Source: Ostreococcus lucimarinus CCE9901 (lineage: Eukaryota; Chlorophyta; Mamiellophyceae; Mamiellales; Bathycoccaceae). From it: a stretch of 64,000 nt of DNA. The translations under genes and the position numbers were made by a program. This document shows, in pieces, positions 1 through 9,691 of the stretch. The stretch lies in NCBI RefSeq assembly GCF_000092065.1, contig NC_009355.1:868001-932000 (forward strand), read 5' to 3'. The notes under the pieces were generated by a model, which saw nothing but the letters and a program-made list of their open reading frames with translations, made no database searches and was not told the origin of the DNA. How positions within the stretch are numbered: the stretch's first letter is position 1; each line of letters opens with the position of its first letter.

Positions 1-338
1 CCGAGGTGCCAACGCACGACGGCTTCGAGCGCGTCCATCTTCGACCCAGGCGCGACGCTCGGTGGCGCCGGCGCTTGGTACACCGTCACCAGCGACGACG
101 CGCGCCGAACGAAGCCCTCGATCGGGGCCATCCAATCGTTCATCGCCTCACCGGCGCGCGCGCCGTCGTCGTCGTCGTCCGTCTTGGCTGTCCGCCGCAC
201 CGACGTCGACGTCGACCGACGCGTCGCGCCCGCGCGTCGCCGCGCGCGCGCCGTCGCGCCCGCACCGCGCGCCGTCGGCGTCGTCGACGTCGACGACGAC
301 GCCGCGCCGTGCGACGCCGCGCGCGCGCAGGGCGTCAT
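1..338 (-). CDS. N-terminal part of an unidentified, probably plastid-targeted protein (cut by left edge)
   Basis: An open frame on the minus strand starts at ATG 338-336 and runs off the left edge without a stop, giving 112 codons. The first ~50 residues are rich in Ala, Ser, Thr and Arg and almost free of acidic residues, like a plastid or mitochondrial transit peptide. An acidic stretch (five Asp) follows. From Met66 (codon 143-141) the sequence looks like folded protein: it begins MNDWMAPIEGFVRR and ends in VVRWHL at the edge. Codon use in this last part is like that of the neighbours. I do not recognise the family. The start lies 54 bases from the proposed start of the UMP/CMP kinase on the other strand, so the two would share a promoter. 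Confidence 0.6.
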   Translation of the reverse strand, partial: MTPCARAASHGAASSSTSTTPTARGAGATARARRRAGATRRSTSTSVRRTAKTDDDDDGARAGEAMNDWMAPIEGFVRRASSLVTVYQAPAPPSVAPGSKMDALEAVVRWHL

Positions 339-392
339 CGTCGCGGTCGCGCGTCGGTGTGTACCGAACACAGCGACGCGCGAACGCGAAAG

Positions 393-1398
393 ATGTTCCG
401 ACGATGCGCAACGACCGCGGCTCGAGAGCTCGCGCGGGCGCGCCAACGCGCGAAAGCGATCGCGGTGCGCGCGTTGAAGCGTCGAACGCGCGCGAACGCG
501 ACGCACGCGAACGCGTGAAGGGGAATGATTGAAAGACACGGGGACGCGCGGACGTTCGATCGACGACGACTGACGACGCTGACGGCGCGCGATGCGCGAT
601 GCGTGGACGCAGGAGAGCGCGACGAGCGCGATGGTATCGATCGATGCGCCGATGGGGTCATCGGGGCGGGCGTGGGTGATGATGCCGCGAACAGCGAGGC
701 TGGCGGCGACGACGACGTTCGCGAGCGCGGCGGCGTTCGCGGCGTCGGCGACGTCTGCGGCGTGCATGGGCGCGAGTGAGACTAAAGTCGCGAGCGGTGA
801 GGACGGTGATGCGAATGTGAAGGAAGCGAAGCCGACGGGGACGCCGACGGTGGTTTTCGTGCTCGGCGGTCCGGGCGCGGGGAAGGGAACGCAGTGCGCG
901 AACATCGTTCGCGACTACGCCTTCGTGCACTTGTCCGCAGGAGACTTGCTCCGCGCGCACATGAAAAGCGGGAGCAAAGATGGAAATATGGTGGCAGAGA
1001 TGATAAAACAAGGTCAGATCGTGCCGAGCGAGGTGACGGTCAATTTGCTCTTGGAAGCGATGCGCGCTAGCGGAAAGGATCGATTTTTAATCGATGGGTT
1101 CCCGCGAAACAAGGAAAATCGCGATGCGTGGGAAACGACCGCGGGCTTCGATTGCGATTTTGTTCTATTTTTCGACTGCCCAGAGGAAGTCATGACAGAG
1201 CGTTTACTCGGCCGTAACGAGGGTCGAACGGACGACAACATTGATACCATCAAGAAGCGTTTCAAGACGTTTCGCGAGAGTTCCATGCCGGTGATCAACT
1301 ACTACGACAGCTTGAACAAGGTTTGCAGCGTCAACAGCGACCAATCGCCCGAAGATGTGTACGCGCAAACTAAAGAGTATTTCTCGAAGTTCGCTTGA
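393..1398 (+). CDS. UMP/CMP (nucleoside monophosphate) kinase, spliced model
   Basis: The enzyme transfers phosphate from ATP to UMP or CMP in pyrimidine nucleotide supply. The core shows the P-loop GGPGAGKGT just after the first strand, the NMP-binding segment LSAGDLLR, the motif DGFPRN, and the arginine-bearing short lid [10 protein letters not shown]. The short lid and the Val-Phe-Val-Leu-Gly-Gly lead-in fit the UMP/CMP kinase group better than long-lid adenylate kinases. I propose two exons, 393-464 and 613-1398 (285 residues). Exon 1 encodes a basic, Ala/Arg-rich leader starting [18 protein letters not shown]. The intron 465-612 has donor GTGCGC, branch hexamer ACTGAC at 569-574 and acceptor CAG. 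If it is not spliced, translation could start at ATG 592, 631 or 679 instead. A TGTAA element lies at 1435-1439 after the stop. Confidence 0.8.
465..612 (+). other. Predicted intron, UMP/CMP kinase gene
   Basis: 148 bases, phase 0, donor GTGCGC, ACTGAC at 569-574, acceptor GCAG. It is less certain than the other introns because the leader it joins is not conserved. Confidence 0.55.
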
Positions 1399-1512
1399 TC
1401 GTCGTTTATTTATAGCTCATCGGCAGCTACGAGTTGTAAGTGCAGAACGAAGAAATATGAAGACGTATCCGAGCTAATATTACACAGGTTGCGCCATCGT
1501 GCTTGCAGTTTG

Positions 1513-3336
1513 TCAATCAACTTTTCGCGATGCGCGAGCTGACCAACCGATCGGCCCGAAAGAGTTCTTGTTTGGCGCTACGCGTTGCTCTCGCGGGTTG
1601 CTTACTTCTAATTCAGCGACAAACTGACCATGTTCCGAAGTCTTGATGCGCGAGTCGGGCAGCTTCCAACCTCTCGCGATGAAGGCGCGCAACTCAGGCC
1701 CTGAAAACTGAGTTTTCAGACGACTATTACGGTCCCTGGGCGGTAGGGCGTCGTCGTCGCGCTCGAGACCTTTGGCGATGAACTCTGCGCGATTTTTCCA
1801 GCTCTTGGCGAGTTCAGCTTGCACGGCGACTTCCCGCGCGAATCTATCATGCTCTCGCGTATCAAAGGACGACAAATGCGCAATTTCCTTCTTGAGGGCC
1901 TCGATTTCTAAGTTTTTCGCGTTCAAGACTTTGTTCAGGTCGTCAACTTTGCTGCTCGTCTCCGCCATGACGAGCTCTATTTTCTTTTCGCCGAACGTTC
2001 GGGTTTCTTGCGCTTGGGCAATGCTTTCCTTCACCTTACGTTCAGCCATGTGTTCGGAGCTCTCTGCTTCGGCTTTGGACTTCGACGCGGATTTCACATT
2101 ATCGGATACAATCGAACGAAGTTGTTTTATCTCCTCATTCTGCGCCGTAACTTGCTCCTGAAGTGATACAATGATTTCAGTCGCTTTTGTCTTGGCGGCG
2201 GTGAGCGTAGCGTATTCCTCCAAAATTTCGTTCTGGCGGAAGAGCTGAGACTCTGCGGTCTCGGCACGAACGACAGCGGCAGAGATGAGCTGCTCACTCG
2301 TACGTTTCTGCTCTTCGGCGCGCTCTTCCGCTGCCTTTTGCGCGATTCTGGCGTTTTTGACGGCCAACTCGGACGATTCCTTCGCATTCTCGATGCGTTT
2401 GCTGATGGTTTGTTCTGTTTGCGTGATTTTGGATTCGGCTAGCGTAGCGCGCGTGATGGCTTCCGTCGCCCGAATGGTCATGTCTTCTACTGTAGCCATC
2501 AGCGCGAAGATTTCTTGCTCCTTGGCGGTGAGAGTATTCTCCAACGTGTTCTTCTCGTCGCGGGTGGTCTCAAACTGGGTCATGTAAGTTCTGAGTGCCT
2601 CATTTTGTTCCTCGAGTGCCGTGATATTGTCCGTCAGCGCCGTAATCTTCGCACTCTCCGCCTCCATGGCGCTCTCGTGCGACGCTTCCCACATCGCAAT
2701 TTGGTCCTTCGTCTCTGCTTGCACCGTCGCCTCAAGCTTCTTCATGAGCTTGGCTGCGGCTTCCGCTTGTTCCGTCGCGAGCTTTTGCGCCGAGTCGGCA
2801 TCTTGCCGAAATCTTGTGATTTTCTGCTGCTGTTCCGCGTCCAAAGCCTTGCGTACTCGACGTTCGATCTCGCCTTCAACTTGAGCGTACATCTGAGCGC
2901 GAGCGCCTTCGAGACTTTCCATCGCCTTGACTTTAACGCGTTCAATCTCAATACGGAGCGCCACATTTTCATCACGCACGCCGTCGATTGTCGCAGTCAA
3001 CGCGCTCTCCAGCTGCTTCTTATCCATCATCACCTGATCGAGCAACACCGACAGCGCCTTGTTCCTTCGTTCAAGCGTCTGCGACTCGTCGCTTGCCACC
3101 TCCAACTTTCTCATCGCGTCAATCTCGCTCATCGTGCTCTGCTCCCACGCCTCGTCCATCGCGTTGGAATCCATGGGCACCCTGGACGTCGTCTCCGCCG
3201 ATTCCTCGCGCGAACGTCGCGCGGCGCTCCAACCTCGCCGGCGTCCCACAGTCCCCGGCGCCATCTTTCCGGTTGCTTTCGTCCTATTGCGCGATCCGAC
3301 CGCGCGCGCGCCGTGCAATTCCATTTTGCGCATCAT
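1513..3336 (-). CDS. Long coiled-coil protein of unknown function
   Basis: 607 residues from ATG 3336, with two further Met codons close behind (Met2 and Met5). The N-terminal ~50 residues are basic and disordered in style. From about residue 60 to 500 the sequence is almost unbroken heptad-like coiled coil rich in Glu, Lys, Ala and Gln, with no proline. A short non-coiled C-terminal module of ~70 residues follows. It contains SGPELRAFIARGWKLPDS and ends in a Phe-Gly-Pro-Ile-Gly-Trp segment, possibly a binding module. I do not recognise a family. Structural or tethering proteins (Golgi, basal body or nuclear) look like this, but that is only an analogy. It is convergent with the UMP/CMP kinase, 114 bases away. 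Confidence 0.75.
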   Translation of the reverse strand: MMRKMELHGARAVGSRNRTKATGKMAPGTVGRRRGWSAARRSREESAETTSRVPMDSNAMDEAWEQSTMSEIDAMRKLEVASDESQTLERRNKALSVLLDQVMMDKKQLESALTATIDGVRDENVALRIEIERVKVKAMESLEGARAQMYAQVEGEIERRVRKALDAEQQQKITRFRQDADSAQKLATEQAEAAAKLMKKLEATVQAETKDQIAMWEASHESAMEAESAKITALTDNITALEEQNEALRTYMTQFETTRDEKNTLENTLTAKEQEIFALMATVEDMTIRATEAITRATLAESKITQTEQTISKRIENAKESSELAVKNARIAQKAAEERAEEQKRTSEQLISAAVVRAETAESQLFRQNEILEEYATLTAAKTKATEIIVSLQEQVTAQNEEIKQLRSIVSDNVKSASKSKAEAESSEHMAERKVKESIAQAQETRTFGEKKIELVMAETSSKVDDLNKVLNAKNLEIEALKKEIAHLSSFDTREHDRFAREVAVQAELAKSWKNRAEFIAKGLERDDDALPPRDRNSRLKTQFSGPELRAFIARGWKLPDSRIKTSEHGQFVAELEVSNPREQRVAPNKNSFGPIGWSARASRKVD

Positions 3337-3882
3337 GTTTCCCCCTCGCGCGCGTGCTCACGTCGCGAGCACGCCTCGCTCGCGCGCACGGCGTCAAAGA
3401 AAGCGCACAACACCCGATTTGGATGAATCCGCTTTTCGTCGACGACGGGTCGCGCGCTCCGAACGGGTCGCGCGCGCGTCGACAACGCGACGAGCGATTC
3501 GCGGGTTATTCGACCGCGCGCGTTCGCGCCGTTCGCGACGACGCGAGGGCGATGCGCGGCGCGTTGTGTCGCGCGCCGGCGTGCCAGCGTTGGCAGCCAC
3601 CGGTCGGTCGGTCGGTCGGTTACTAGATATTTTAGGTGTGAGGTGTGATCTCTGAGTTGGCGCGCTTCTTCTTCTTTGGTACGACGAGTGTTGGCTGCGC
3701 TGTATGAGTGATATTAAATACGAAGAATCTAAGCGCGCGCGCGACGACGCGCGCGCGAGGGTGGCGATGGGGAAGTCGCGCGGTGATCAAACGACCTGCG
3801 CGGCGAGGACGGCGAGGCGTCAGTGTCCGAGTCGAACGCCGACGGCGATTTCACTACGGGCGCTCGGCGAGAGCGCGTGCGT
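3337..3882. other. Intergenic stretch upstream of the coiled-coil gene
   Basis: 546 bases between the coiled-coil start and the MsrB stop, both minus-strand genes. It holds five tandem CGGT units at 3601-3620 and a locally AT-richer patch around 3620-3725. An ACTGAC/CAG pair on the minus strand (3824-3819 and 3798-3796) resembles the 3' end of an intron, but no matching donor or coding exon was found. No gene is called. Confidence 0.5.
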
Positions 3883-4542
3883 CTATCCTTGTCTGGAGGC
3901 GAAGAAATTCATCACGCGTCCGAGCAAGTCTGATAACACGTAAATCCCGAGCAACGCGAGGATCGGCGATCGCGCGAACCCGAGCGCGCCCGACGCGACG
4001 CTCTCGTCCACTACCTTGGCTTCCTCGGCGTCCAAATTCGCCGGAACGTATTTGACCGAAACCGAGTTCACGCAGTGTCGCTCCATCGTCGCCGAGAATC
4101 CCTCGTTTTCAAACACATGCCCGAGATGGCCATCACACGCCGCGCACATGATCTCCACCCGTCGCATCCCGAACGCGTTATCGATCTCCGTCTTCAACGC
4201 GCCCGCGTAGCACTTGTCAAACGCCGGCCAGCCGCACCCGCTGTCAAACTTCGATTTGGCGCTGTACAGCGGCGTACCGCAACCGCGGCACACGAAGTGT
4301 CCTTCGCTCGGGTAGAACTTATCGTACTCTCCAGTGCGCGCGGGTTCGGTGCCTTTTTGTCGCAGCACTTGGAACGCTTGCGCGTCGAGCTCTTGCTTCC
4401 ACTCGCTCTCGGGTTTTTCGACGCGAGTCACGTCGACGCGCTTGGACATGGCGCGCGCGACGCGCGCGCGCGCGCGCGTGGGCTTGATGAGAACGCGAGT
4501 GAAGTCAGCGCGCGCGCGCGAGACGTGCGACGCGAAGGACAT
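3883..4542 (-). CDS. MSRB: Peptide-methionine (R)-S-oxide reductase MsrB with C-terminal membrane segment
   Basis: 219 residues. MsrB reduces the R form of methionine sulfoxide in proteins. The whole domain is present: WKQELDAQAFQVLRQKGTE, the first zinc Cys pair CRGC, the signature GCGWPAF, the second zinc pair CAAC followed by GHLGHVF, and the catalytic motif RHCVNSVSVKY. Start ATG 4542 gives a basic leader that may be a transit peptide; Met32 is an alternative. After the enzyme domain there is a linker and a hydrophobic stretch of about 20 residues (LALLGIYVLSDLLG) just before the end, which would make a tail anchor. That is not usual for plant MsrB proteins. Confidence 0.92.
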   Translation of the reverse strand: MSFASHVSRARADFTRVLIKPTRARARVARAMSKRVDVTRVEKPESEWKQELDAQAFQVLRQKGTEPARTGEYDKFYPSEGHFVCRGCGTPLYSAKSKFDSGCGWPAFDKCYAGALKTEIDNAFGMRRVEIMCAACDGHLGHVFENEGFSATMERHCVNSVSVKYVPANLDAEEAKVVDESVASGALGFARSPILALLGIYVLSDLLGRVMNFFASRQG

Positions 4543-4639
4543 GGAACGCGCGGCGGCGTGTGGAGCGCGAGTTGCGATCTCCCGATGGGTGACGTGGGTG
4601 GAACTGGAGATTTGGATAGCACGTCGGGCGAAGGCGGCG

Positions 4640-7600
4640 CTACAAGTCTAAAGCTAAGGCAGCGAACGCGGCGTAGACGAGGAAAAATATGAGAAATGTG
4701 CCTGTGCGAGCGGCGGAGTGATAGTACACGCAAGCTTCGACGGAAGTCGAACCGGCGGAGCTGTTGAAATGGTACAGCGGACATCGCTCGCACAGAGTTA
4801 CGACGGTCGCGCCCGAGGTGACGCCGTAGGTACCCTCCGGACACAGCGTGCAGTTCGCGAGACCGAGGGTGGAGGCGTATGTGCCGGGCGTACACGCATC
4901 ACATGCAGCTTTGCCGCCGGCCGAGGCGCGTCCAAGCGGGCACGGACGACAGACGGTGTCGTCGCCCGTCGTCGCCCCTTGAATCGCGCCGTATGTGCCC
5001 GGGCGGCACGGCTTGCACGTGGACAAACCTGTGACGTCGGAATACGTGCCCGCGGGACATGGGTCGCACAGCTGCGATGCTTCCGTGTCGGAATACGTGC
5101 CAGCGGCGCATTCGATGCACGTCGCAACGCTCGTGCCGCCTTGCTCAGTGCCGTACGTGCCGGCTGGACAACCATCGCAGATCGCCATGCCAGTTTGGCC
5201 CGCGTAAGTTCCAGGTTCACAGTCGCTACAAGATACGGATGCGTCGAGCGAGTACTGACCGATCGCACACTCCAAACAATTTTCGACCGTCGGACTCGCT
5301 TCGACGATGGAATATGTTCCCGCGACGCAATCGATACATCCTGTGGCGGCTGTTGTGTTTGAATACGTGCCCGCGACGCAGTTGAGACATTCAGCCAAAC
5401 CTTCAATGTCTGAGTACGTACCCGTCGGACACGGTTGTAGATTCACCGCCGAAGTGGCACCTTCATCCGGAAGGAAATAGCCAGCGGGCGCAGCTTTGCA
5501 CTCGAGTAAGCCCTCCTCATCCCCGTACGTACCCGCAGGGCACCGAAGACAGTCGACTTGACCATCCGCGGGGTTGTACGTACCGACGGCGCACAATGTG
5601 CACGCCGATACGCTCGTCGCCCCTTCAGCGGCGGAATACGATCCCGCTGGGCAAAGTTTACAGCTCTCCGCGGGAATACCGCTCCCCGGCGCTATGTCAG
5701 AGTAACTCCCTGGCCCACACAACGTACACGCGTCACTTCCTTCATTTATCGATACAGAGCCCAGCGGGCAGTCCTCGCAATCGGTCTTGGCGACGCTTCC
5801 CGTCGTCGCAAGAGCCGTGCCTGCTGGGCACTGCTCACAAGTTTCGCGGCCCTCAGTTGAACTGTAGCTACCAGCGGCACAGGGAACACATACGGTGCTA
5901 CCGAGATCATTCGTAGCGGTCCCAAGCGGGCATGGCAGACATTGATCGACGCTGGTCGCGCCAGTGTCCGCGAGATATGTACCTTTCGGGCACAAGTCAC
6001 ACGTGGGTTCGCCGGCATCGGCTTGATACTGCCCCGCGGGACATTCCTTGCACGGTTCACCATCTGCTGCATAAAAGCCGGCTGGACACACATCACAATC
6101 ATCCTCGCTCACGCTGGCGTAATTTATTGAATACTTTCCAGGCGGACATGTCGTACACTCTGACGTGTCTGTGCGATCGGCTGGACCGTATCGGCCAGGC
6201 GGGCAATCGAGGCACGCACCCATACCCGCATGCGGTGCATATTTACCCGTACCGCAATTTACGCAATCACCTTCCGCAACCGCACCGTCGGTCGCCGTGA
6301 CTTTACCCGCAGGACATGATTTACATAAAGTTTGTCCTTCTTGGTCCTGATACGTACCCGCTTCGCACTTCGTGCAGAACTGATTCAGACCGAGAACTAA
6401 TGTTGACGTCGAGCCAGCGACGGCGGTGTATGTGCCAACTGCGCATTGCTGACATGCATTTTGTAAACTATCTCGTACGATTACGTTTGCCGTTCCAACG
6501 CCGGAATACCCTGCAGGACACTTTGTGCACTCGGTCGCCCCTGCAGTTGCGCTGTACGTACCGTCTGGACACGACAGGCATACACTTTGGCCCATATCCG
6601 ATGTATAAGTTCCCACTGCGCATGGTACGCAGTCATCGACGGATGACATTGTAGCCGTAGCGTCGCCAGTTGTCCCCGCTGGACACGGTGTACACTCGAC
6701 AGCGCCACCTTCTGAGTAAAATCCGATATCGCACGGGTCGCACGCCGACGCACCAGGCGCCGAAGCATCTGTGCCCGCAGGACACGGCTCACATTGCGAG
6801 GCTCCTGTACTCGCAGCAAATTTACCAGCTGGACAGCTCACGCAGTCGCTCGATCGCTGCGCCCCGACGGCCCCGTTGAACGTGCCTATTGGACACCCCG
6901 TGCATGATGCTTGTCCTGTGAGAACTTGATACGAACCCGTCCCGCACGGCGTGCATGATGAGCTTCCCTCCGCCGCGCTGTAGCTCCCTGCCGGGCAAGA
7001 TTCGCAGAATGAAGATGCGAACGCCCCTTCAAACGGAACGAAGGTCCCAGCAGGACATTTAGAGCATACTGATAGACCTGTTGTCGCCGCGTAAGCTCCG
7101 CTTTCACACAGGATACATGATGAACTCGCAGATTCGTTTTGATACTGACCCAAAGGACACGCAGAACAGACGAACGAAGTGAAGTCATTCGTGTAACCTC
7201 CAGCCGAACACGCCGAACACTGTCCCGTTTCAGTATCACGCTCGTACCCAACGTCACACGAAACGCGTAGAGCTAAAGAAAAACCACCCACAGCGACAAC
7301 CATGGTGACTTGTTGCACCTCAGCGACGATGACGGGCGCGGCGACGTACTCCACTTCGCCGTACAACCCCACGTCAGCCGTTGAAAGATATCCGCCCTTG
7401 AACGGCCGAGTGGCACCCATGACTAACGCTTCGAATTCTGCGTTCGATCCACCAACTCGACCGCTCGCATCGAGCGTATCTCGAAACGCATAGAATAATG
7501 TCGACGATGCGCCGCTCTGCAACTCTGTGCCGTAATTGGCTAACAGGCGACGTCTACTGGCACTGATCGCGGTTTGTTGCCATCCTCGCAGCGTCAAAGT

Positions 7601-9457
7601 CAAATTGTACGAGGCGTCCGACGCCGGTCGGGGCTCTAATCCAAGTTGACCAAACTCATTCGATCCCCATGTGAATACCTCACCGTAATCACTCACCGCT
7701 ACAGTGTGCGATCGTCCACATGACACCCAATGTATCTTTACGTTAGCATCAGCGAGCGCGGTCACTTTCGTCGGTATAAATCTACTGACACGGTCATTGT
7801 GACCAAGTTGCCCGAACGTATTGAGCCCCCACGTGTATACCTCGCCAGTGGATGCGACTACTGCCGCGTGGAAGTCTCCAGCTGCGATGAACACCGCTTG
7901 CACGCCCGCGTCTGCCAATGTCGCCAAAACTTTCGGCGCCGCTGAGCGAAAAGGATCCAGACCATCCGTTCCGAATCCGAGCTGGCCGCTTTCGCCGTAA
8001 CCCCACGTGTACACCAAACCACCGTTCGCCCCATTTGCGTCCGCTGCGCTAATCGCCATGGAGTACCGCGCGCTCGCTGCAATCGCTGAGAATTTCACGG
8101 CTGACGGCACCTCTTGCGGTGACTGCGTGGTGGGCATTTCTGGGGCGTCTGGGAACGCGCTGCATGCGCCGGTGCCGTCTCCATATTTACTCACTTCGCA
8201 CGGTTTGAGTCCTAACTGACCATCGATGTTACTACCCCACGCCCAAATCGAGCCGGTGGAAGTCAGCACGAGGGTGTGCGCTAGGCCAGCCGCGACCTCC
8301 ACCGCCGTGACGGAGCCAAATCCATTGTTCACGACACGCGTCGGCAACCCCTTGTTTTTCAAAAATGTTTCCGAGCCGACGTACTGCAACGTCCCTGGCA
8401 TCCAGCCGCGACCGAGTTGACCGAGATCGTCGTTACCCCACGTAAAAACATGGCCGGAAGCGCTCACCGCCACGGCGTGTCTGACCCCCACCGCGACTTT
8501 TGTCATGCCTTCGAGCGCGCCGATGCGAACGGGATTCACAGCCAAGCTCGAAGCGTCAGGCGTTTTCGTCTCCAAGTTGAGAACGCCACTGGAATCGAAA
8601 CCCCATCCCCAAACGTATCCGGTACCGTATTCAACGCCCATCACCGTTTTGTCTGAGGCCGAAATATACGTGAACTGTTTCACCAACTCAAAATTTGCGT
8701 TCGTTACGGGCTGCGATTTCGGCGCAGTGTCACCGAACGCGAGCTGCGCCATGGCGTTATCGCCCCATCCGTACACAACTGCGCTAGAATTCGCGAGTTT
8801 CTTAAACTGCCCGTTATTGGCCGCATCAGTTCCAGTCAACGGCAACGTCAGCGTCGGGTCCCACCAATCCACGGCGTCCACCGTGCTCACGTCTGTTCTC
8901 GACACCCACTTCGCCGTGCACGCCCGCACAAACCTCGACACCGAGTCCTTGTACACCTCTATCGTCACAGTGATCGTACTCTCATCACTACACGCACCAA
9001 CACTATCGATCAATCGATACGTTATCGTCGTCGTGAACTCTCGTCTCGTCTCCGTCTCGTCGCACGGTGCTACGAAGTACGCCGTCTGCGACCCCGCCAA
9101 CCGTCGCGCCGACACCGTCCCGCTCGCCAGCGCGGTGCAATAATTCGCCGCCGCGTCCAACGCGGTGTTCTGATCGTCCTTATACACCGATCCCGTCCCC
9201 GGCAACGACGTGATCAACGCCGACAGCGTGTGCGTATCGTCGCTATCCGTCCCCGCGAGCGTCAGCGTCGCTCGCGAACCCGCGACGACGCGCACGCTCG
9301 ACGCCGACGGCACCACCGGCGTCGCGCCGCGCGCGACGGACGCGACGCCCGCCACGGCGACGAGCGCGGCGACGAGCGCGCTCGACGCGACCGCGTGGCG
9401 TCGGTGTCGACCCATCTCGCTCGTTCGATGTTCGTTCGAGTCGTTAGCTCCGCGCAT
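4640..9457 (-). CDS. Large secreted or surface protein with RCC1 repeats and cysteine-rich GCC2/GCC3-type repeats
   Basis: 1605 residues from ATG 9457. Met15 (9415) is the likelier start, because a signal peptide follows at once (basic head, then SSALVAALVAVAGVASVARG). Residues ~45-190 resemble a cadherin-like or bacterial-type Ig segment. Residues ~225-660 hold several RCC1 beta-propeller repeats, seen as recurring Trp-Gly-x-Asn/Asp-x-x-Gly-Gln-Leu-Gly. Residues ~740-1575 are about two dozen cysteine modules built around CPAGTY or CPxGTY and Gly-Ala-Thr-Ser, as in ephrin-receptor-like GCC2/GCC3 repeats. A hydrophobic segment (FLIFFLVYAAFAALAL) ends the protein almost exactly at the stop, so it may be a type I membrane or GPI-like anchored protein facing outside. 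It is the second longest gene here. Its ligand and role are unknown. Confidence 0.85.
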   Translation of the reverse strand: MRGANDSNEHRTSEMGRHRRHAVASSALVAALVAVAGVASVARGATPVVPSASSVRVVAGSRATLTLAGTDSDDTHTLSALITSLPGTGSVYKDDQNTALDAAANYCTALASGTVSARRLAGSQTAYFVAPCDETETRREFTTTITYRLIDSVGACSDESTITVTIEVYKDSVSRFVRACTAKWVSRTDVSTVDAVDWWDPTLTLPLTGTDAANNGQFKKLANSSAVVYGWGDNAMAQLAFGDTAPKSQPVTNANFELVKQFTYISASDKTVMGVEYGTGYVWGWGFDSSGVLNLETKTPDASSLAVNPVRIGALEGMTKVAVGVRHAVAVSASGHVFTWGNDDLGQLGRGWMPGTLQYVGSETFLKNKGLPTRVVNNGFGSVTAVEVAAGLAHTLVLTSTGSIWAWGSNIDGQLGLKPCEVSKYGDGTGACSAFPDAPEMPTTQSPQEVPSAVKFSAIAASARYSMAISAADANGANGGLVYTWGYGESGQLGFGTDGLDPFRSAAPKVLATLADAGVQAVFIAAGDFHAAVVASTGEVYTWGLNTFGQLGHNDRVSRFIPTKVTALADANVKIHWVSCGRSHTVAVSDYGEVFTWGSNEFGQLGLEPRPASDASYNLTLTLRGWQQTAISASRRRLLANYGTELQSGASSTLFYAFRDTLDASGRVGGSNAEFEALVMGATRPFKGGYLSTADVGLYGEVEYVAAPVIVAEVQQVTMVVAVGGFSLALRVSCDVGYERDTETGQCSACSAGGYTNDFTSFVCSACPLGQYQNESASSSCILCESGAYAATTGLSVCSKCPAGTFVPFEGAFASSFCESCPAGSYSAAEGSSSCTPCGTGSYQVLTGQASCTGCPIGTFNGAVGAQRSSDCVSCPAGKFAASTGASQCEPCPAGTDASAPGASACDPCDIGFYSEGGAVECTPCPAGTTGDATATMSSVDDCVPCAVGTYTSDMGQSVCLSCPDGTYSATAGATECTKCPAGYSGVGTANVIVRDSLQNACQQCAVGTYTAVAGSTSTLVLGLNQFCTKCEAGTYQDQEGQTLCKSCPAGKVTATDGAVAEGDCVNCGTGKYAPHAGMGACLDCPPGRYGPADRTDTSECTTCPPGKYSINYASVSEDDCDVCPAGFYAADGEPCKECPAGQYQADAGEPTCDLCPKGTYLADTGATSVDQCLPCPLGTATNDLGSTVCVPCAAGSYSSTEGRETCEQCPAGTALATTGSVAKTDCEDCPLGSVSINEGSDACTLCGPGSYSDIAPGSGIPAESCKLCPAGSYSAAEGATSVSACTLCAVGTYNPADGQVDCLRCPAGTYGDEEGLLECKAAPAGYFLPDEGATSAVNLQPCPTGTYSDIEGLAECLNCVAGTYSNTTAATGCIDCVAGTYSIVEASPTVENCLECAIGQYSLDASVSCSDCEPGTYAGQTGMAICDGCPAGTYGTEQGGTSVATCIECAAGTYSDTEASQLCDPCPAGTYSDVTGLSTCKPCRPGTYGAIQGATTGDDTVCRPCPLGRASAGGKAACDACTPGTYASTLGLANCTLCPEGTYGVTSGATVVTLCERCPLYHFNSSAGSTSVEACVYYHSAARTGTFLIFFLVYAAFAALALDL

Positions 9458-9691
9458 CGTCGCCGTCTCGCGACGTCTCGCGCGCGCCGCGCGCGATGCG
9501 CGCGCGCGCGCGAGCGCCGCACGCGAGCATGTTTTCGTACGACGGCGCGCGCGGGGCGATTGGACGCGACGCGCGCGGTGATTTGACGCGCAAAGGCCCG
9601 CGGCTCGAATCTTCTCGAAGCCGCGTCAAAGTCAAAGTCAAAGTCGACGCCGCGACGCGACGCGCCGGTTATACGCTAAAACGCTAATACG

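Noticed and set aside
3601-3620. Five CGGT units as a regulatory array
   Set aside because: A simple short repeat; nothing else around it supports a function.
3796-3824. ACTGAC plus CAG on the minus strand near the MsrB 3' end, read as an intron end
   Set aside because: No fitting donor in MsrB, and the sequence after the CAG does not continue a known protein. About 30 ACTGAC hexamers are expected by chance on both strands of 64 kb.
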